Assembly: GCF_035605935.1 (NCBI RefSeq)
Contig: NZ_DATNGK010000203.1
Coordinates: 1-64,000 of the forward strand
Source of the DNA: Actinocrinis sp035605935
GTDB taxonomy: Bacteria; Actinomycetota; Actinomycetes; Streptomycetales; Catenulisporaceae
Direction of reading: 5' to 3'
DNA length: 64,000 nucleotides
Shown: in pieces, positions 26,239 to 35,141 of the stretch
Layout of the letters: every line of letters begins with the position of its first letter
Position numbering within the stretch: position 1 is the first letter of the stretch
The notes under the pieces: generated by a model
Told to the model about the DNA's origin: nothing
Databases searched by the model: none
The model's input: the letters and a program-made list of their open reading frames with translations, nothing else
Position numbers and translations under genes: made by a program

Positions 26239-26876
26239 CGGCAGAGGACGAGGGCGTCGACAAAGAAGCTGGCACAGGAGTCGCCGCGCTGATCCTGGCG
26301 GCCGGCGCCGGAACACGGATGGGCGGGCCGAAGGCGCTGCTGGAGTTCCGTGGACGGTTGCTGATCGAGCGCGCGATCGACTCGGCCCGCGCGGGCGGCT
26401 GCGGGCAGGTCATGGCAGTGCTCGGTGCGGCGGCCGGGGAGGTGCAGCGGCGTGCTGATCTTCGCGGGGCTCGAGTCGTGGTCAATCAAGGCTGGAATGA
26501 AGGCATCGGTTCGTCACTGCGCGCCGGATTGGCCGAGCTCACGCGCGACACAGAGGTCGACGAAACCGAGACCGCCGCGGTCGATGCGTCGCTCGTCCTT
26601 CTCGTCGATCAACCACTGGTCGGCGCGGACGCGGTACGTGCGGTGCTTGGCGCGTGGCGCGCTGGTGCACGGCTGGCAGCGGCTTCGTACGGCGGCCGGC
26701 GCGGCCATCCGGTGCTGCTCGGCCGCGAGCACTGGTCCGCGGCGGCGCGAGAGGCGGCCGGGGACGTCGGGGCGCGGGCTTTCCTCGCCGCGCACGCCGC
26801 GCAGCTCGTCTTCGTCCCCTGCGACGCCATCGCCGATCCGCGTGACCTCGACGTTCCAGCGGACCTCAATCTGTAG
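26235..26876 (+). CDS. MocA-like molybdenum cofactor nucleotidyltransferase
   Basis: A 213-residue NTP-transferase-fold protein with LAAGAGTRMGGPKALLEFRGR (nucleotide-binding), NQGWNEGIGSSLRAGL, LLVDQPLVGADAV and the RRGHPVLL segment. This matches the MocA family, which makes the cytosine-dinucleotide form of Mo cofactor for xanthine dehydrogenase-family enzymes. ATG 26235 overlaps the pucR stop (ATGA). The location opposite a xanthine dehydrogenase operon supports the role. Alternative: a related MobA-like nucleotidyltransferase. Confidence 0.82.
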   Translation: MTAEDEGVDKEAGTGVAALILAAGAGTRMGGPKALLEFRGRLLIERAIDSARAGGCGQVMAVLGAAAGEVQRRADLRGARVVVNQGWNEGIGSSLRAGLAELTRDTEVDETETAAVDASLVLLVDQPLVGADAVRAVLGAWRAGARLAAASYGGRRGHPVLLGREHWSAAAREAAGDVGARAFLAAHAAQLVFVPCDAIADPRDLDVPADLNL

Positions 26877-26910
26877 CCCCGCGTCCGGATACCGATACTG
26901 TCTTCCTCCG

Positions 26911-27615
26911 ATGAGCTTGATTCCTCTGTTGCTGCTGGCCGACAGCCGCCTGCCCGGCGGGATGCACGCGCATTCCGGCGGGCTTGAGGCCGCGGTCGCG
27001 GCGGGCCGGGTGTATGACGCCGAGTCCTTGCACGCCTTCCTGCTCGGCCGGCTGACCAGCGTCGGACTGACCAACGCCGCGTTCGCCGCGGCCGCGGCGC
27101 TGGAGCTGAGCGGCGGAGTCGTGGTCGGTGAGGACGGATTTCAGGCCCGCGAGGCCGCGGCGCTGGACGAGGAGTACGACGCGCGCACTCCTTCCGCGGC
27201 GCAGCGCGAGACCTCGCGCGCACTCGGCCGGCATGTGCTGCGCGCGGCGCGGGCCGGATGGCCAAGTGTCCTTCTCGACGCGGTCGCTTCACTGCATCCG
27301 GACGGTCCGCACGAGCCGATCGCCTTCGGTGCGGCCGCGGCCGTCGCAGGGCTCGATCCCGGCGGCGCGGCCTCGATCGCGGCGCTTGGGTCGATCACCG
27401 GCCCGGCGCACGCGGCGACGCGGCTGCTCGGACTCGATCCGGACGCGGTGACCGGCGTTCTGGCCTCGCTGTCCGGACAGGTGGAGCAGGTGGCGGCCGC
27501 GGCGGCCAAGGCGGCGCGCGGCCCGGTCGAGGACCTGCCCGCGGTCTGCGCCCCGCTGCTAGCCATCGGCGCGGAGCACCGGCAGACCTGGGAGGTGCGT
27601 CTCTTTGCCTCGTGA
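26911..27615 (+). CDS. ureF: Urease accessory protein UreF-like
   Basis: A 234-residue helical protein with the UreF features LLLLADSRLPGGMHAHSGGLEAAVAAGRV at the N-terminus and a C-terminal Ala-rich helical bundle (ALGSITGPAHAATRLLGLDPDAV). UreF normally complexes with UreD/UreH and UreG to activate the nickel urease. The canonical UreF signature around the SxGLE helix is partly changed (His-Ser-Gly-Gly-Leu-Glu). It overlaps ureG by 11 nt. No ureABC is present, so the client enzyme is uncertain. Confidence 0.78.
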   Translation: MSLIPLLLLADSRLPGGMHAHSGGLEAAVAAGRVYDAESLHAFLLGRLTSVGLTNAAFAAAAALELSGGVVVGEDGFQAREAAALDEEYDARTPSAAQRETSRALGRHVLRAARAGWPSVLLDAVASLHPDGPHEPIAFGAAAAVAGLDPGGAASIAALGSITGPAHAATRLLGLDPDAVTGVLASLSGQVEQVAAAAAKAARGPVEDLPAVCAPLLAIGAEHRQTWEVRLFAS

Positions 27616-28309
27616 GCTTGCGCAGAGCGCGCGCCAGGACCGCGCCACGCTACGTGTGGGCATCGGCGGGCCGGTCGGCTCCGGCAAGACGACCCTCATC
27701 GCAGGACTCTGTTCCGCTTTGCACGCCGAGCTGTCCTTGGCGGTGGTCCTGAACGACCCTGACATGCGGGCGGACACTGACTCGCTGCTACGAAAAGGCT
27801 GCCTTGAACCGGACCGGATCGCCGTCGTGCAGACCGGTTGCGCGCCACAGGCCGCGATCCGCGACGACGTCCGGGCCAACGCCGACGCCGCCGAGGCGCT
27901 GGAGGCAGCACTCACCCCGGACTTGCTGCTGATCGAGAGCGGTGGCACCGATCTCGGCGCGACGTTCAGCAGAGGCCTGATCGACCGGGCCGTCTTCGTG
28001 CTCGATGTCGCGGCCGGGGACCACACGCCGCGCAAAGCGGGTCCGGGCGTCACCAACGCCGATCTGCTGGTGGTCAACAAGACGGACCTCGCCGAGTCGG
28101 TGCACGCCGACCTCGATGTGATGCGTCGCGACGCGGCCGGGAGACGAGGCGATGCGCCTACGGTGTTCGTTTCGCTCGCCGAGCACCCTGGCGCGCCCGC
28201 GATCTGCGACTGGATCAGGAAGCTGCTGGCCGAGCGCAGGCTGACGGCGGCCGCCGCGGCGGCGACAGGCCGAACCACCGGTACCAGCGGTGAGGCGGGC
28301 GACCCATGA
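27605..28309 (+). CDS. ureG: UreG-like GTPase lacking the Cys-Pro-His nickel motif
   Basis: A 234-residue SIMIBI-class GTPase. The P-loop GGPVGSGKTTL (residues 21-31), ESGGTDLGATFS, RKAGPGVTNADLLVVNKTD and the guanine-specifying NKTD are intact and UreG-like. The usual Gly-Gly-Cys-Pro-His motif, which binds nickel at the dimer interface, reads Gly-Cys-Ala-Pro-Gln (residues 78-82), and the NDIYT-type switch region reads NDPDMRADT. An Ala/Thr/Gly-rich C-terminal tail is extra. It starts with TTG overlapping ureF by 11 nt and overlaps ureD by 4 nt. It may be a divergent urease chaperone or a chaperone of another metal enzyme. Confidence 0.8.
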   Translation: MPRELAQSARQDRATLRVGIGGPVGSGKTTLIAGLCSALHAELSLAVVLNDPDMRADTDSLLRKGCLEPDRIAVVQTGCAPQAAIRDDVRANADAAEALEAALTPDLLLIESGGTDLGATFSRGLIDRAVFVLDVAAGDHTPRKAGPGVTNADLLVVNKTDLAESVHADLDVMRRDAAGRRGDAPTVFVSLAEHPGAPAICDWIRKLLAERRLTAAAAAATGRTTGTSGEAGDP

Positions 28310-29154
28310 GGGCATCCGCACGCATCGTCGCCCGGCGCCAGCCCGATGGCACGACCCGGCTGACCACTCTCGCGGGAGAAGCGCCACTGCTGCTACGACG
28401 CACGACAAGGCGTGACGGCGGCTCGGGCTTTGGCGGCTCGGGAACCGGTTTCGACGGCATGCACGGACCGGATCTGCTCGACGGAGCCCGCGGCGGCGAC
28501 ACCGTTTCCGTCCCGGCTCAGGTGTGCCTGGCCGGTGGTTCGGCCGGTCCGCTCGGCGGCGACGCGCTGCGTTGTTCGGTCGATCTTGGCCCCGGTGCCC
28601 GGCTTGAGGTGCACGGCGTGGCGGCGTCGGTCGCGCTGCCCGGTCCGAACGGCCGCGAGTCGAGCCTGGAGATCCACGCGCGGGTCGGCGAGGGCGGCGC
28701 GCTGCTGTGGTCACCGCAGCCGCTCATCGCGGCGCGCGGCGCGCGTCACCGCACCTTCGCCAAGGTGGAACTGGCCGCCGACGCCCGGCTCGTGTGGCGC
28801 GACGAACTGATCCTCGGCCGCGACGGCGAGGAGCCCGGCTCGGTCTCGACGCGGCTGCGGGTGGTGCGGGCCGGGCGGGTGTTGCTGGACCGCGAGGTCG
28901 CGATGGGGCCGCGCCATCCCGGCTCGCTCGGACCGGCCGGCGCCGGCGGGCATCGCGCGCTCGGCACCGTGCTGATCGTCGACCCCGCGTGGGCGCACGA
29001 GCCGCCGGCGCATTGCGCCTTCGCCGGGATCGCGGCGCAGGACGACCCGGGCGTCGCGGTCGCGACCATGCGCCTGTCCGGTCCCGCGGTGTTGATCAGC
29101 GCCGCGGCCTCGGACGGCGCCGCGCTCTCCCGGGTCCTGGACCGCGCGCTCTAG
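28306..29154 (+). CDS. ureD: Urease accessory protein UreD/UreH-like
   Basis: A 282-residue protein with UreD features: SVPAQVCLAGGSAGPLGGDALRCSVDLGPGARLEVHGVAAS, LEIHARVGEGGALLWSPQPLIAARGARHR, ELAADARLVWRDELILGRDGEEPGS and RLRVVRAGRVLLDRE. UreD scaffolds the UreFG complex on apo-urease. A 40-residue Gly-rich stretch near the N-terminus is unusual. It overlaps ureG by 4 nt and ends the pucR transcript; just downstream is a small CAGTG-CCG-CACTG repeat (29155-29167). Confidence 0.82.
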   Translation: MRASARIVARRQPDGTTRLTTLAGEAPLLLRRTTRRDGGSGFGGSGTGFDGMHGPDLLDGARGGDTVSVPAQVCLAGGSAGPLGGDALRCSVDLGPGARLEVHGVAASVALPGPNGRESSLEIHARVGEGGALLWSPQPLIAARGARHRTFAKVELAADARLVWRDELILGRDGEEPGSVSTRLRVVRAGRVLLDREVAMGPRHPGSLGPAGAGGHRALGTVLIVDPAWAHEPPAHCAFAGIAAQDDPGVAVATMRLSGPAVLISAAASDGAALSRVLDRAL

Positions 29155-29265
29155 CAGTGCCGCACTGGGGTTCTTTCGAGTTAGTCGGCGCGGGATAAGC
29201 GGGGAATGCGCCGGGCCGTGGGTATGTTTCTTCGACGAAGGCGAACGCGCGACAGGGAGATTGTG

Positions 29266-29688
29266 ATGGCGACGGTCGAGTTGACCACGGAGAATTTCGA
29301 GCAGACCTTGTCGGGCGACGGCATCACCCTGGTTGATTTCTGGGCGTCCTGGTGCGGTCCCTGCCGGATGTTCGCGCCGATCTACGACCGTGCGTCGCAG
29401 CGGCACGAAGACATTACGTTCGGCAAGGTGGACACCGAGGCGCAGCCTGAGCTGGCCGGCGCGTTCAGCATCTCCGCGATCCCGACGCTGATGATCGCGC
29501 GGGACGGGATCGTGGTGTATTCGCAGGCCGGCGCGCTGCCGGAACCGGCGCTCGAGGAGCTGATCGGCAAGGCGCGCGAGCTGGACATGGACGAGGTGCG
29601 CAGGCAGATCGCGGCGCAGTCGGCCGAGAACGAGTCGGCCGGGAACGAGTCGGCGCAGAGCCAGTCCGCCGGAAGCCAGGGCGCCTGA
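29266..29688 (+). CDS. trxA: Thioredoxin
   Basis: A 140-residue thioredoxin. VDFWASWCGPCRMFAPIYD has the active-site Cys-Gly-Pro-Cys, and the cis-Pro loop is in SAIPTLMIARDG. The last roughly 30 residues are an Asn/Glu/Ser-rich repeat beyond the normal 108-residue fold. ATG 29266 is preceded by a good GGGAGA ribosome site. It is a general disulfide reductase in the cytosol and is likely monocistronic. Confidence 0.93.
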   Translation: MATVELTTENFEQTLSGDGITLVDFWASWCGPCRMFAPIYDRASQRHEDITFGKVDTEAQPELAGAFSISAIPTLMIARDGIVVYSQAGALPEPALEELIGKARELDMDEVRRQIAAQSAENESAGNESAQSQSAGSQGA

Positions 29689-29899
29689 GCCGCGAGGCGC
29701 AGCCAAACGGTGTGTCTCGGAACGCACTAGTTGCGCGCGTTCCGGGGCGCACCGCTGTCCGCGGTTGCGCCGTCCGCCGGAAGTCTGGCCCGGTGCCTGG
29801 TGGTCGGCGCTTGACCTTCGCTACCTTGAAGGTGCCGGGAGCCTGAGCGGACGGGCTTTCCAGGCTGTGTGCGACCACAAGGGCGTGGAGGTGGCGCCC

Positions 29900-30265
29900 A
29901 TGCAGCGGCTGGAGATCGCTGTATCGACGCAAGGCGGTTGCCGGATCGTGGACGTAGCCGGCGAGGTTGACCTGGCGACCTGCCGGCAGCTGGCCGCCGC
30001 GCTCGATCGTGGCCGGGAACCGGGTGTACCGCTCATCGCGGACCTGGCGGACGTGACGTTCTTCGATGCGAGCGGGCTGCACGCGCTGCTCGCGGCTCAT
30101 GACAGCAGTGCGAAGTGGGGCGCGCCGCTGCGGGTCGTGCCCTCCGGCGCAGTAGGCCTCGTCATCCACGTCGCGCGCGCGCACTACACGCTGGCGGTGT
30201 TCCCGGACCGCCGCCGGGCACTGGAGGGCGGAGCAGCGATGACCGGACCGGGCGCGACCGTCTGA
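29900..30265 (+). CDS. STAS-domain anti-anti-sigma-like protein
   Basis: About 121 residues, a single STAS domain: VDVAGEVDLATCRQL, then DLADVTFFDASGLHALLAAHD with the phosphorylatable Ser in DASG, and VIHVARAHYTLAVFPDR. Such proteins bind and sequester anti-sigma kinases in partner switching. ATG 29900 is preceded by GGAGG. No anti-sigma gene is adjacent; the nearest kinase candidates are in the 48-53 kb block. Confidence 0.85.
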   Translation: MQRLEIAVSTQGGCRIVDVAGEVDLATCRQLAAALDRGREPGVPLIADLADVTFFDASGLHALLAAHDSSAKWGAPLRVVPSGAVGLVIHVARAHYTLAVFPDRRRALEGGAAMTGPGATV

Positions 30266-30319
30266 CCGACGCGACCGTGCTGCGGGCCTGGTGCCGAATG
30301 GCAGCCGGAAGCCCCGCGA

Positions 30320-31945
30320 TTAGCGCATGTGCGGGTAGGTGTAGTCGGTCGGCGGTACGAAGGTCTCCTTGATCGACCGCGTACTGGTCCAGCGCAACAG
30401 GTTCTGCGCGGAGCCGGCCTTGTCGTTGGTGCCCGAGGCGCGGCCGCCGCCGAACGGCTGCTGCCCGACGACGGCGCCGGTCGGTTTGTCGTTGACGTAG
30501 AAGTTGCCTGCCGCGAAGCGCAGCCGGTCGGCCGCCTCGGCGATGACCGCGCGGTCGCTCGCCATGATCGAGCCGGTCAGCGCGTAGGACGAGGAGCTGT
30601 CGATCTGGTCGATGACCTTGCCGAAGTCGGGCTCGTCATAGACGAAGACGGACAGGATCGGGCCGAAGTACTCGGTGCTGAAGATCTCGTCGGCGGGGTC
30701 GGTTCCGGTCAGGATGGTCGGGCGGACGAAGTAGCCGGTCGCGTCGCTGTACTCGCCGCCGGCCTCGATGGTGATGCCTTCGGTGGCGCGCGCCCGCTCG
30801 AGCGCGGCCTTGTGCTTGTCGAACGCCCGCCGGTCGATCACCGCGCCCATGAAGTTCGACAGGTCGGTGACTGGGCCCATCGACAGAGCGTTGACTTCGG
30901 CGACCAGGTCGTTACGCAGCTGGTTCCACATGGCGCGCGGCAGGTAGGCGCGTGATGCGGCCGAGCACTTCTGGCCCTGGTACTCGAACGCGCCGCGGGT
31001 GAGCGCGGTCTTGACGGTGGCGGGGTCGGCCGAGGGGTGTACGAGTACGAAGTCCTTGCCGCCGGTCTCGCCGACGAGGCGCGGGTAGGTGCGGTAGGAG
31101 GCGATGTTCTCCCCGACCGTGCGCCACAGGTGCTGGAAGGTCTTGGTCGAGCCGGTGAAGTGGATCGCGGCCAGGTCCGGGTGGCGCAAGGCGACCTCGG
31201 AGACCGGGATTCCGCTGCCGGTGACCAGGTTGATCACGCCGGGAGGCAGGCCGGCGGCCTCCAGCAGCCGCATGAGGAAGTGCGCGGAGAACTGCTGGGT
31301 GACCGAGGGCTTCCAGAGCACCGTGTTGCCCATGAGTGCGGGGGCGGTGGGCAGGTTGGCGGCGATCGCGGTGAAGTTGAACGGGGTGATCGCGTAGACG
31401 AAGCCTTCCAGCGGCCGGTGGTCGGTGCGGTTCCAGATGCCGGGGCTGGAGATGGGCTGCTCGGCGAGGATCTGCCGGGCGAAGTGCACGTTGAAGCGCC
31501 AGAAGTCGGCCAGTTCGCAGGCGGCGTCGATCTCGGCCTGCTGCGCGGTCTTGGACTGGCCGAGCATGGTCGCCGCGTTGAGGGTGGCCCGCCAGGGGCC
31601 GGAGAGCAGATCGGCGGCCTTGAGGAAGATCGCGGCGCGGTCGTCGAAGGACAGGGCGCGCCAGTCGCGCGCGGCCCCCGCGGCGGCGTCGATCGCGCTG
31701 CGCGCGTCCTCCTCCGTGGCTTCGGCGAGGGTGCCGAGTACGGAGCGATGGTGGTGCGGCTGGACCACGTCGAGTTTGCCGCCACCGCCCATCCGCTGCA
31801 CGCCGCCGATGGTCATCGTCAGGTCGACCGGGTGATCGGCGAGGTCACCCAAGGCGCGCACCAGCTTCTCGCGCTCCGGGCTGCCGGGGGCGTAGCCGAG
31901 CACCGGCTCGTTGACGGGGGCGGGGACCTGGGTGACGGCGTCCAT
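30320..31945 (-). CDS. rocA: L-glutamate gamma-semialdehyde (P5C) dehydrogenase
   Basis: A 541-residue ALDH4-type enzyme oxidising P5C/glutamate semialdehyde to glutamate with NAD. Key segments are AITPFNFTAIAANLPTAPALMGNTVLWKPS, FTGSTKTFQHLW, LVGETGGKDFVLVH (Glu) and the catalytic Cys in QGQKCSAASRAYLP, then STEYFGPILSVFVYDE. ATG 31945 has AAGGAG 5 nt upstream. It follows the proline dehydrogenase gene by 76 nt on the same strand, completing proline breakdown as a two-gene operon rather than a fused PutA. Confidence 0.95.
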   Translation of the reverse strand: MDAVTQVPAPVNEPVLGYAPGSPEREKLVRALGDLADHPVDLTMTIGGVQRMGGGGKLDVVQPHHHRSVLGTLAEATEEDARSAIDAAAGAARDWRALSFDDRAAIFLKAADLLSGPWRATLNAATMLGQSKTAQQAEIDAACELADFWRFNVHFARQILAEQPISSPGIWNRTDHRPLEGFVYAITPFNFTAIAANLPTAPALMGNTVLWKPSVTQQFSAHFLMRLLEAAGLPPGVINLVTGSGIPVSEVALRHPDLAAIHFTGSTKTFQHLWRTVGENIASYRTYPRLVGETGGKDFVLVHPSADPATVKTALTRGAFEYQGQKCSAASRAYLPRAMWNQLRNDLVAEVNALSMGPVTDLSNFMGAVIDRRAFDKHKAALERARATEGITIEAGGEYSDATGYFVRPTILTGTDPADEIFSTEYFGPILSVFVYDEPDFGKVIDQIDSSSSYALTGSIMASDRAVIAEAADRLRFAAGNFYVNDKPTGAVVGQQPFGGGRASGTNDKAGSAQNLLRWTSTRSIKETFVPPTDYTYPHMR

Positions 31946-32021
31946 GGTGCTCCTTGGGTGAATGCTCTGGTGGCGGGCGGCGGGCGGATGCGTAGCAGCG
32001 GGTCTGTGCGCGGGCTGTGGC

Positions 32022-32954
32022 TTATCGACCGAGCAGGGCGCGCAGGAAGAAGGCGACGTTGGCGGGGCGTTCGGCGAGCCGGCGCATGAAGTACCCGTAC
32101 CAATCCGTACCAAAAGGCACGTAGACCCGCACCCGCTCGCCCTTGCGCGCGAGTTCGCGCTGCAGATCGGTGCGGATGCCGTAAAGCATCTGGAACTCGT
32201 ACTCGCCGGGCTCACGTCGCGCGTCGCGGGCCGCCCACTTGCCTGCCGCGATCATGCGGGAGTCATGGCTGGCGATCATCGGATAACCACCCCCGGCCAT
32301 CAGGATCTCGACGCACTGGACGTACGCGGCGTCGACGTCCGCCTTGCGCGCGTGCGCAACCTCCGGCGGCTCGGCGTATGCACCCTTGACCAGCCTCACG
32401 CGCGAGCCGGGGTAGGCGAGGTCGCGGCAGTCCTGCTCGGTCCGCAGCAACATCGACTGGAGCACTCCGCCGACCCACGGGAAGTCCTGGCGCAGTTCGC
32501 GCAGGATGTGCAGCGTGGAGTCGATGGTGGTGTGGTCCTCCATGTCGAGGGTGACTGTCGTCCCTGCGGCGGCTGCGGCCTCGCAGATCGCGCGCGCGTT
32601 CTCCAGCGCCAGTTTCTCGCCGATATCGGGCAGCGCCTGGCCGAGCGCGGAGAGCTTGACCGAGACCTCGGCCGCGTCGGCCAGCCCGTTGCGGTGCAGC
32701 ACGATCAGCAACTCGATGTAAGCGTCCCGGATCGCGGTGGCCTGGGCGGCGTCGCGGGTGTCCTCGCCGAGGTGATCGAGTGTCACGTTCAGGCCATCCG
32801 CGCGCAGGGCGCGCACGGCACGGACCGCCGATTCGATGCTCTCCCCCGCCACGAAGCGCTCGACTACGCGCCGGGTCACGGGGAAGCCGACGATCGCGCT
32901 GCGCACACGCGGGCTGCGCGAGGCTTTGAGCAAGAAGGACGAGAGCACGGGCAC
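32022..32954 (-). CDS. putB: Proline dehydrogenase
   Basis: A 310-residue monofunctional FAD-dependent enzyme oxidising proline to P5C. Landmarks are SVKLSALGQ, TVTLDMEDHTTIDSTL, GSRVRLVKGAYAEPPEVAHARKADVDAAY, MIASHDSRMI, EFQMLYGIRTDLQ and RVYVPFGTDWYGYFMRRLAERPAN. GTG 32954 is chosen because AGGAGG lies 6 nt upstream. Expressed divergently from a PucR-type regulator, it heads the putB-rocA operon. Confidence 0.94.
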   Translation of the reverse strand: MPVLSSFLLKASRSPRVRSAIVGFPVTRRVVERFVAGESIESAVRAVRALRADGLNVTLDHLGEDTRDAAQATAIRDAYIELLIVLHRNGLADAAEVSVKLSALGQALPDIGEKLALENARAICEAAAAAGTTVTLDMEDHTTIDSTLHILRELRQDFPWVGGVLQSMLLRTEQDCRDLAYPGSRVRLVKGAYAEPPEVAHARKADVDAAYVQCVEILMAGGGYPMIASHDSRMIAAGKWAARDARREPGEYEFQMLYGIRTDLQRELARKGERVRVYVPFGTDWYGYFMRRLAERPANVAFFLRALLGR

Positions 32955-33074
32955 TGCTTGCCTCCTGCGGACGGGAACACGGCCGGTTACTAGGGACACA
33001 GCGGCTACAGGCCAACGGTACGAACGCCGACCTGACTCGACGAGATACCCATGTCGCGGCGAAAGCATGAATTT

Positions 33075-33092
33075 CTCATACACTTGTATGAG
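33075..33092. promoter_or_regulatory. Palindromic operator candidate between putB and its regulator
   Basis: CTCATACACTTGTATGAG is a perfect 18-nt inverted repeat (8-bp arms CTCATACA/TGTATGAG, 2-nt centre). It lies in the 190-nt region between divergent proline-catabolism and regulator genes. It stands out as AT-rich against a 70% GC background. It is the likely binding site of the adjacent regulator. Confidence 0.65.
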
Positions 33093-33144
33093 GCAGTGCG
33101 ATGTGCTTCGGACAACCGCTCAGCAATGGAGTGAGGGCAACACC

Positions 33145-34320
33145 GTGATCGGCCCGGACTTGCAGGACCTCGTCGATGGCGCGGCGCTGATCTCCGGCGC
33201 CCCGGTGACGTTGGAGGATCGCGAGTTCAATCTGGTCGCGGTGAGTGCGCATCAACGGCCTGGCGATACCGTGCGCCAGGACTCGATCATGCATCGGCGT
33301 GCGACGCCAGAGGTGCGCAAGTACTTCGAGTCCTTTGGCATCGCGCACGCGCCCGGCCCGGTGACAATCCCACCGGACCCGGAGCGTGGGCTGCTCGGCC
33401 GGCTGTGCATCCCGGTGCGCTGGCAGTCCGTCACCTACGGCTACCTGTGGCTGTTGGAGGATCCCGAGACGGGAACCGCGGACGCCCACGCGATGCCGCT
33501 GCCGGAACTCGTCGCGGCCGCCGCGCGGGCCGGCGGCGAGATGGCGCGGCGTTCGCGGCTGCGCGAAGACCTGGGCTGGAAGGTCGGCGACCTGCTGTCT
33601 ACCTACCCTGAGACGCGGGCGCGGGCGGCTGAGGAGATCGCTGAGTCCTGGTCGATGCCGCCGGGGACGCCGGTGGCTGCGGTAGCGGTGCGCTCGGCGG
33701 GCAAGGGCGACCCGGTGTTCGTGAACGCCTGGCGGCTGCCGCGCACCATCCTGGTCGGGTCTGGAGAACACGCGTCCACGTTCATCGTTCCGCTATCCGC
33801 GCCGGGCGACCTGTCCGCCGCGCGCGGCATCATGCGTTCCGCCTTCGCCGCGCTGACCGCTTCGATCGCGGGAACGACCGTGCCGACGCCGGCGGCGGGA
33901 ATCGGCGGAGCGGTCGGCGGCCTGGTGCAGGCGCGCGAAAGCTGGCTACAGGCACGGATCGCGGCGCGCGTCGCGGCGAGCCGGAACGCTTCTGCTCCGC
34001 TGGTGTTGGAGTGGCCGGAACTGGGCGTGCATCGGCTGCTCGGTGTGGGCACGGACGCCGCCTTGCGCGACGCGGTGCTCACGTCCGGCGTGACGACGCT
34101 GCTGGCGGAGGGCGGCGCGGAGCTGGTGCGTACAGCCAAGGCGTATCTGGACGAAGCGGGCAGCGCTCAACGCACCGCGCAGGCGCTGACCATCCATCGG
34201 CAGACCCTTTACCACCGGCTGGAGCGGATCGAGCGGATCACCGGCCTGAGTCTGGATTCCGGGCCCGACCGTCTGCAGCTGCATCTCGCGCTGACCCTGC
34301 TTCCCGGGCTGGAACACTAG
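33145..34320 (+). CDS. PucR/CdaR-type regulator, probably of proline catabolism
   Basis: About 391 residues. The N-terminal region (LQDLVDGAALISGAPVTLEDREFNLVAVSAH...) is a GAF-like sensor. The C-terminal PucR-type helix-turn-helix is GSAQRTAQALTIHRQTLYHRLERIERITGLSL. GTG 33145 is preferred with GAGGG upstream; an in-frame ATG at 33088 lies inside the palindrome and would add 19 residues. Divergent position with respect to putB-rocA and family precedent (PutR/PruR-type regulators) support a role as proline-responsive activator. Confidence 0.82.
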   Translation: MIGPDLQDLVDGAALISGAPVTLEDREFNLVAVSAHQRPGDTVRQDSIMHRRATPEVRKYFESFGIAHAPGPVTIPPDPERGLLGRLCIPVRWQSVTYGYLWLLEDPETGTADAHAMPLPELVAAAARAGGEMARRSRLREDLGWKVGDLLSTYPETRARAAEEIAESWSMPPGTPVAAVAVRSAGKGDPVFVNAWRLPRTILVGSGEHASTFIVPLSAPGDLSAARGIMRSAFAALTASIAGTTVPTPAAGIGGAVGGLVQARESWLQARIAARVAASRNASAPLVLEWPELGVHRLLGVGTDAALRDAVLTSGVTTLLAEGGAELVRTAKAYLDEAGSAQRTAQALTIHRQTLYHRLERIERITGLSLDSGPDRLQLHLALTLLPGLEH

Positions 34321-34344
34321 GGTTTGTTCGGTCGACGAGGGCAG

Positions 34345-34375
34345 CGTCCGGCGCGCCTGGACCACTCGCCGGACG
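34345..34375. terminator. Bidirectional terminator-like hairpin
   Basis: Perfect 9-bp arms CGTCCGGCG (34345-34353) and CGCCGGACG (34367-34375) with a 13-nt loop lie exactly between two convergent stop codons (34320 and 34385). There is no T-tract, as is common in actinomycetes. Confidence 0.5.
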
Positions 34376-34384
34376 TCCTGGGCA

Positions 34385-34975
34385 TTACGGCGCCGGCACC
34401 TCGAACAGGGTGAGCATGGTGCACACCGTGTGGTAGAGGCCCATCACGGCGGCGATGTCGAACAGGCCCTTCGCCCCGAACGCCGACTCGGCCTCCTGAT
34501 ACAGCTCGTCGTCGATGCGGTGACGCGTCGCCATTGCACGGGTAAGCCGTGCAGCGAGCTTCTCATGCTCGCCCAGGCCATCCGGGATGTCTCCGCTGGA
34601 GAGAGCGACGACGTGGTCGTCGGCCAGTCCGACGGCGCGCGCCACGAACTTGTGCGCGTACAGCTCGTAGTCCGCGTCGTACACGGAGCCGAGCACGATG
34701 ATCACCACTTCGCGCACGCTCGGCGACAGGCTGGTGTTCGTCGACTCGGCGACCTGCAACTCCAAAAGCTTCGCCGTCACCTCGGGATGCAGCAGGAACG
34801 CGTTGAACGGGCCGATCAGCCGGCCATCCTCGGTCGTCGACCGGCCGCCCAGCTTGTCGGTGTACACCACCCAGGTGCCGATCAGCTGGTCGTAGAGCTC
34901 GCGCTGAGCCGGGGCGAGCGTCGCCGGGTCGGCCAGCGGCAGCCGTCCGCCGAGCGGACGGGTGGACTCGGTCAT
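34385..34975 (-). CDS. Carboxymuconolactone decarboxylase-family (AhpD-like) protein
   Basis: A 196-residue helical protein. The core (TNTSLSPSVREVVIIVLGSVYDADYELYAHKFVARAVGL) is the CMD fold, but the AhpD-type Cys-x2-Cys pair is absent, so peroxidase/disulfide chemistry is unlikely. The C-terminal VMGLYHTVCTMLTLFEVPAP resembles 4-carboxymuconolactone decarboxylase-like proteins of unknown substrate. ATG 34975 has AAGGGG upstream. It appears monocistronic. Confidence 0.82.
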   Translation of the reverse strand: MTESTRPLGGRLPLADPATLAPAQRELYDQLIGTWVVYTDKLGGRSTTEDGRLIGPFNAFLLHPEVTAKLLELQVAESTNTSLSPSVREVVIIVLGSVYDADYELYAHKFVARAVGLADDHVVALSSGDIPDGLGEHEKLAARLTRAMATRHRIDDELYQEAESAFGAKGLFDIAAVMGLYHTVCTMLTLFEVPAP

Positions 34976-35141
34976 CGTCTCATCCCCTTTACACTCCGAA
35001 CTCGAGAATCCGGTTGCGACCCCGAAGGCGAAACCGGTCCTCGCGTGGAATCAGATGTCATCGTCGTCTAGCCCTTTCGAGATTCCCCGCCATAGTACGA
35101 GGCTGATGCGGGACCTCTCGGATCAGGCCGCTTATCTGAAC

